A stretch of 64,000 bases of DNA from Lactarius indigo (Eukaryota > Basidiomycota > Agaricomycetes > Russulales > Russulaceae): positions 1,302,001 through 1,366,000 of the forward strand of contig JAFKAC010000014.1 of assembly GCA_025766275.1 (NCBI GenBank). The letters are read 5' to 3'. The position numbers and the translations under genes are program-made. Positions 58,848 to 64,000 of this stretch are shown piece by piece (position 1 is the stretch's first letter; each line of letters opens with the position of its first letter). The notes beneath the pieces are model-generated. The model saw nothing but the letters and a program-made list of their open reading frames with translations. It was not told the DNA's origin and did no database searches.

Positions 58848-61007
58848 ATGTCGACTATTCTGGATGATCTTGACGAGCCTCTTTTAGACTTCGATGAGAT
58901 GGACGAGGAGGACTTGTCGGCGACTCAGTCTCGCCCCCCGAGCGCGATGTTTTCTGCGACCGCAAGTACCCAGTCGTCCACTGCGACACCTGTCTCTCTT
59001 TTCTCTCAGATTTCTCAACCTTCCGGCCTCCCCATCAACATCATCGCCCGCCTGACTCACGACGAACTCACGCACAACCCGGAGTTCATGAAATACGTCA
59101 ATATGGTTGGCCACCTTCAAGAACTTCTCAGCCTGCGACAAAGTACTTTGTCGGCGAATCGTGAGTCGCGTTTTGTCTTTTTTTATATATTTTTTTACTC
59201 ATCCTTTCCTCATCCTTCTCTAGCTACAGTCGCCAGCTCATTCGCTTCGTCCCTGCGCCCGATGGCGACAAGCTGTAAGTGCCTTTTTTTTTTATCGTCG
59301 TAATCGTACAATTAATCTTTTTTTTTTACATTGTCAGCTCCAGCTGTTAGCTCGGCCGCTTCGTCTTTGCGTCCGAGCGAGTCGGCCTCGCAAGTTGCCT
59401 CTGGCGCTCCACTGCCACGGCTCCCTTTACCTTCCCCTCGTCCGTCAACCCGCCCGGATTGCTATCCGCACTCCGTCATCTGGACGTGGGACGATTGCAA
59501 GAACGATCCCGGTGTCGGCGTTTCTGTTGGCAATACGTCCCGACCCCCCATGCGACGCGCGGTTCGACACGAGGACGGGAGGATGCTCTCAGACGGGGAG
59601 TGGAAAACGATCCGCCAAACCGCGCTGACCGTTGTTCGCACCCACCTGGAGCCACTGAGGCACGATCCCCGCGCCGTTGCCGACAAGATGCGCAAGAAAG
59701 GGTTCCTCAAGCACAACTTTTCCGGCGAGTGGGCTCAAGCCGTTGAAGCACTCGAACGTTTGGCTCCCCTCCTCTCACTGTGCAGCGCCAACTGGAAGGC
59801 TGATATAGTCCTCGGGTCGGTGATGGATCGCCCTTCGAACCGCTCACATTCTGTACCTCCCCGTCCATCGACTCCTAGCATCGCGGAATCTTCCTGCATC
59901 CCTCCTTCCAGCCACGTCAGTACTTCTTCCCGCGCCTTACCTTCCCCCTCTCCCACTTCGCGCTCTCCCGCTTCTTCCAGTGTTGCCCCTTCCCACCTTT
60001 CACAGCTGTCCCCTCGTCGCGCCTCTTTCAAGTCCCCCCATCCTCGTCCCCGTGTAACTTCCGTACAGCCACCCTCAGAGCCAGAGTCATCGAGCAAGGC
60101 TGGCCCCAAGGCTAAGCGTAGGCGCGATCTCAGCCCTCCACGGCGAACTGGGAAACGCTCAAAATCTGACGAGGGTACCAGTGGGACGTCAGTAGGTCCC
60201 GATACAGGTGAGCGAGAATATTCGCATTTACAGCCTGACCTACTGACCTAATTACTTTGTAGGTTGCCAACCTCCTTCCCCTCGCCCGGCTTTTATGTCT
60301 CTCGTTCGACCTGGCGCGGCCTCCCAGCCGGTGAGTACTGTTCCTTCTCACAGTCGCCATGCGTCACCCCTTTCCAGACCTCAACTCCTGAACCTCCCTC
60401 CCCCAAATCGTCGCGTTCCAACACAACGTCACGTGCCAAGGCCTTGTCGACACGGGCAGCCAAAGCCAAGGACACCCGTTCCGCGACAACGGACGATGAC
60501 GTGGCTACTCAGTCGCAACTCAAGTCGCGTTCGGCGAGCCCTGCTGAGGATGACCCCAGGCACAAGAGCCCAAGATGGGGCGCCCAGGATCCGGGTGGAA
60601 AGGCGACCTCGTCGTCTGAGGTATGTCTTCCATTGCCGCCGCATATCGCTGATGATTCATTTATTTTAGGGCTCAGCCGACGACGACGAGTCCCACTCAC
60701 ACCTCCAAGACCTTCAGCGTGACGAGCTCATGCAGTGGGTCGATGAGCACGAGATCGAGTCGCAAGGGAAGCGGCCTACGAGAAGAGGTACGTCGCCTCT
60801 CCTCCCCTCCTCCCCTTCCTTCCCCTCTTTGCTAATATGTTTTCACAGACCTTATCAAGGCGATTGCGGGAGCGCCGAAGTCGGAACAGCCCTCTAAAGA
60901 GGACATCGAGAGCATCGTCAACGAGGTAAGTCACACATATGTCAATATATATTGTGGCTAATGTTCTCCAGCGCAAATCAAAGCGCAACGCAAAGGCTGC
61001 TGCATAG
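58848..61007 (+). CDS. CACTA accessory protein gene, eight exons (TnpA-like candidate)
   Basis: Exons 58848-59160, 59224-59274, 59338-60207, 60263-60330, 60378-60620, 60670-60787, 60849-60925 and 60972-61007; every GT-AG joint keeps the frame, giving 591 residues. It starts MSTILDDLDEPLLDFDEMDE (acidic), then Ser/Thr-rich, with the related segments ASSFASSLRP and SSAASSLRP at exons 2 and 3. Residues about 150-250 look folded and basic: WTWDDCKNDPG, DGRMLSDGEWKTIRQTALTV and LERLAPLLSLCSANWKADIV, a motif I associate with hypothetical agaricomycete proteins. Then Ser/Pro-rich with nuclear-localisation-like KAKRRRDLSPPRR and a basic C-terminus RKSKRNAKAAA. It is inferred to bind the subterminal repeats, as TnpA does in maize; no homology to TnpA was seen. 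Confidence 0.75.
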
Positions 61008-61079
61008 CGCCCATCTTTTAAATCAAAGCTCTCGTATTGTTCGCGGCGGTGGGCCTGTTTGTCACAAAAAAAATATATC

Positions 61080-61894
61080 TTTTTTTGCTGTCGGAATTTC
61101 TCGCGTGATTAATGTGTGACTTTAAACTGACTCCCAAAGTCAGCTAAAAGTCAGTCTGTAGTCAATAATATTGGTGACTTTTGTTCGACTTTTGTGTGAC
61201 TTTTGTGTGACTTTTATGTTGACTGTTAATTGACTTTGAAAGTCAATTAAAAGTCAAACAAAGTCAGTTCTTAGTCAACGACTTTTTATTGACTTTTGAA
61301 TGACTGGAAATTGACTTCCATAGTCAATAAAAAGTCATTGACTTTTTGTTGACTTTTGTGCGACTTTTTTTGTTGACTGCCAATTGACTTTGAAAAGTCA
61401 ATTAAAAGTCAAACAAAGTCAGTTCTTAGTCAATGACTTTTTGTTGACTTTTGAATGACTGGAGCTTGACTTCCTTAGTCAACAAAAAGTCAATGGAAAG
61501 TCGCTGTAAGTCAGTGACTTTTCATTGACTTTTTGTTGACTTTGTAATGACTTGTGCTTGACTTCGGCAGTCAGTTCAAAGTCGAAAAAATAGGACATCA
61601 GTCAACAAAAAGTCAATGAAAAGTCAATGACTTACAGTGACTTTTCAATGACTTTTTGTTGACTTTTTAATGACTTGCACTTGACTTCAGCAGTCAATTC
61701 AAAGTCGAAAAAATAGGACATCAGTCAACAAAAAGTCAATGAAAAGTCATTGACTACCAAGTGACTATACATTGACCTTAGACTGACTTTTTTGTGACTT
61801 TTTCCTGACTTTTGAAGTTGCTAAAATAGGACATCAGTCAAGTGAAAAGTCATTGACTTTGAGCTGACTTTGTGTGACTTTGTGTGACTTTTCT
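61080..61894. repeat. CACTA right subterminal repeat region
   Basis: About 800 bp dominated by TGACTTTT, AGTCAA and their complements, including 113-123-bp tandem units with internal palindromes. AAAATAGGACATCAGTCAA occurs at 61587-61605, 61710-61728 and 61823-61841, all in the same orientation as the left copy. Confidence 0.85.
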
Positions 61895-61910
61895 TTTTTA
61901 CTGAGTGTGA

Positions 61911-63732
61911 CACTCGACATGTACTCGCCACCGCGGTCAGAGTGCAGAGCATGCAATTTATGGCCAGACTGGGTTTCACCCCAAGCCAAATACATCTGCA
62001 GCGACTTAGCAAACTGATCCTTCGACTTAAGGAAGTGTACCACAGTGAACTTAGTGTGGTCGTCTATGAAGGTGGCAGTGTAAGTCGAGCCTTGCAAGGA
62101 CTGAGTCTGCATAGGACCGGCGAGGTCACTGTGCACGATCTCAAATTGACGAGTTGTCCTCTTATTTGAGGACGCAGAAAAGGGTTGGCGAGTGGATTTA
62201 CCCATCTCGCACCCACGGCAGACTGTGTGGGCCGTGGTAGAGCTGTCTATGTCCATACCAGTAGTGGCAGAGGGACCATGCGCCTTCAGCGCCGCAGAGG
62301 ATATGTGTCCCATGCGTTGATGCCAGATATCAAGTGTGGCAGCACTTGATTTTGTGTGGGTGTTTAGGCCGACGCTGGCTGCGTCCAACCAGTAAAGGTT
62401 GTCCTCAAGGTAGCCTTTGGCCACACACTTTTGGTTGACAGATATTTTAAATGAGCCACTGTCAAAGGCAATCTCAGCACCCTTTTGTGCTAGGGCGCAC
62501 GTCGACAAGAAGCGCGTCTTCACCTGTGGTAGGTGTAGCACATTACTGAGGGTGATAGAGATTCCCTGGCTCGTTGTAAAGACGACAGAACCGACACCCA
62601 CTTGGTCTATTGTGGACTTATCCCCTAGGCGTACAGTGCCTTTGGTTGGGGTATAGTCCTTGAAGTCAGACCGATGTGGTGTAATGTGGTGTGTAGCACC
62701 ACTGTCCATCATCCAACGCACACGCAAGGCAGCATACAAGGCAACAGAAATAGATTGAGAAGCCCAATCTATGGCGGGCTCTTCGACCTCCTTAATGGAG
62801 GCGGTGGTAGGTACAAGAATATGACTATTTGCAGCCTTGTTGCCTGCCTTCTCCTTCTCCTTTGCGTCAGCCTCATCCTTCTTTTTCCTCCTGCAGTCAG
62901 GCTTGATGTGGCCCTTTTTGTTGCAATAGTGGCAAGTTAGACCAGAGTGGTCCTTCTTGCCCTTTTTGCCCGTTGACTTGACGGGGGCCACCTTGTTGAG
63001 AGAGGAGCCAGAGGGCCCGGCGCAGCGAGCTTCTTCCGACACTATGCGTGCAATTATTTCAGCGTGCTTGAGTGCGGATGGGGCCCCACTGGCAAGGATG
63101 GTTGAGGCCAACACCTCATAAGAGGGCGGCAATGCGTGGAGGAGAATGAGGCAGTATTGGACGTCAGAGACACCCATCTGCGCGTTGGAAAGAGCAACCC
63201 TAAGCTCATTGAGCTTGGCCAGCTGAGCGGCCATGGGTGCAGAGTTGTCGAGGCGGGCTTGTGTTATCTGAATCCACAAATTAAAGATGGTGGTGCTGCC
63301 CGAAGCACCTCCATATACGTCCTTGAGCTTGGCCCACTTGTCCTTAAAGGTAGGATAGGCAGTGTGATCTGCCACAAGTGAGTAGACATCTGGTTTGAGG
63401 TAGAGGCGGAGGTACGCCTTGGAACGACGCTGGACTGAGTCCCACTCATCTGTAGTGTTACCAGATGGGGGTGTATCCAGAGTGAACACATCCTCAGCTT
63501 CGTGCAGCGTGAGGATGGCCTCAACAGTCCCAGACCACTCGTTCCAACCAGTGCCATCAAACTGTTCAAGGCGGATGCCAGAGGGCATGCCAAAGGTTGC
63601 GCCATACGCGGCAGATACACGTGTGGAAGGTGTGGATCCAGAAGGAGGAGGGAGTGAGCCTCCTGCAGAGCCACTGGTGGGGCTGGGAGGAGCACCAGCA
63701 CCAGCAGCAGGGGTGGAAGATGAACCAGACAT
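61911..63732 (-). pseudogene. Copia gag, protease and integrase N-terminal part (split by CACTA)
   Basis: ATG at 63730-63732 (MSGSSSTPAAGAGAPP). The gag domain has LEQFDGTGWNEWSGTVEAIL, CCHC knuckle CHYCNKKGHIKPDC, protease WMMDSGATHHITPH, integrase zinc region IWHQRMGHISSAAL with CRGCEMGK, and core HSDLAGPM and HSDRGGEYMSS. The frame then enters the CACTA terminal repeat and stops; the rest of the gene is at 50420-47920. It was intact before the CACTA insertion. Confidence 0.9.
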
Positions 63733-64000
63733 TGGGATGATTTATCTGTCGCCGAGGAGCAGTCAGCGACAGTGCTTCATAGTTGCAAGACATAGAGATA
63801 GAAGGGGTACCACTCCTGTCTGTGATTCTGTAAGGCCAGAACGCTAACACGTCCTGCCTCCTGATAGTATGCCAGTGATACAAGGGCTAGGCCCAGGTTG
63901 AGAGAGTCCCTTTGCCATACCATGAGCTAGCTGCCAGCCAGGATGTGTCTAAGACACAGCTCAAATGGTTTGCGTCGGGGGGAAGGTGAAGGGATTGCTT
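63733..64000 (-). other. 5' leader of the Copia element
   Basis: Upstream of the Copia gag ATG. It does not match the 3' LTR, so the 5' LTR starts beyond the window. No primer-binding site was confirmed. Confidence 0.5.

Larger units (their letters stand above)
50421..61907. mobile_element. CACTA (En/Spm-type) DNA transposon, 11.5 kb
   Basis: Terminal inverted repeats CACTCAGTAAAAA (50421-50433 and 61895-61907) with the 3-bp target duplication TGA (50418-50420, 61908-61910), all typical of CACTA elements. It contains Tnp2, a divergent eight-exon accessory gene, two minisatellites and dense subterminal AGTCA/TGACT motifs. It sits in the integrase of the Copia element. The ends and both genes look intact, so it may be autonomous. 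Confidence 0.93.
47278..64000 (-). mobile_element. Ty1/Copia retrotransposon, interrupted by a CACTA element, runs off the window
   Basis: On the minus strand: 5' leader (from beyond 64000), gag and protease and start of integrase (63732-61911), CACTA insertion, rest of integrase, RT and RNase H (50420-47920), purine tract ACGGGGAGA, 3' LTR (about 47283-47900). The 5' LTR is outside the window, so the left boundary (47278 or 47283) cannot be fixed and no target duplication can be read. Confidence 0.9.

Noticed and set aside
47920..63732. Two separate Copia elements
   Set aside because: The two halves are complementary parts of one gene, split at one point in the integrase by an element with a TGA duplication, and the frame continues across it.
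1..64000. CRISPR arrays, rRNA or tRNA genes
   Set aside because: The repeats seen are tandem or LTR repeats without spacer structure, and no RNA gene signature was found.

Overview
The window looks like a transposon graveyard from a filamentous basidiomycete, probably an agaricomycete. The evidence is the set of element families (Plavaka, KDZ/CxC2 and CACTA-Tnp2 transposases; Ty3/gypsy chromoviruses with chromodomain integrases), short 48-60 bp GT-AG introns, and a fragment of an agaricomycete-type F-box/leucine-rich protein. Almost all of the 64 kb is mobile DNA, nested several layers deep. No rRNA, tRNA or CRISPR was recognised.

Layout. 1-2.6 kb: non-coding DNA, then a head-to-head junction of a dienoyl-CoA isomerase fragment and an F-box/LRR fragment. 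2.96-5.63 kb: a Plavaka transposase gene split by a solo LTR. 6.19-33.03 kb (minus): a multi-exon KDZ transposase with a CxC2 cysteine cluster, split by gypsy element A (9346-32302). A itself contains gypsy element B (15683-22808, minus) and gypsy element C (23254-31049, plus). 33.2-36.3 kb and 46.2-47.3 kb: small multi-exon genes, including a Zn2Cys6-like/coiled-coil gene split by gypsy element D (36266-46155, plus). From about 47.28 kb to past the right edge: a Copia element on the minus strand, whose integrase is split by an 11.5-kb CACTA transposon (50421-61907) carrying Tnp2, an eight-exon accessory gene, two large minisatellites and subterminal repeats. Target-site duplications were read directly for the solo LTR, A, B, C, D and the CACTA element, so the insertion order is clear.

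The most unusual system is in element D. From its predicted RNA start (36747) to the gag start codon (40160), 3.4 kb, there is no ATG on the sense strand in any frame, while CAT (ATG on the other strand) occurs about 40 times. This leader nevertheless holds three long open frames (about 418, 346 and 233 codons) with no methionine codon. A consensus splice donor at the end of the LTR and an AG|TG acceptor at the start of ORF1 would assemble an ATG exactly in frame across the junction. The first codon of ORF2 sits on a second AG|TG acceptor that does the same. Splicing would also remove the primer-binding site. The inferred model is a retroelement whose full-length RNA is read as Gag from its first AUG, while spliced RNAs gain new AUGs for accessory proteins. 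Elements A and B show related features: coding-like, methionine-free open frames ahead of the gag ATG. All four gypsy elements appear to be self-priming.
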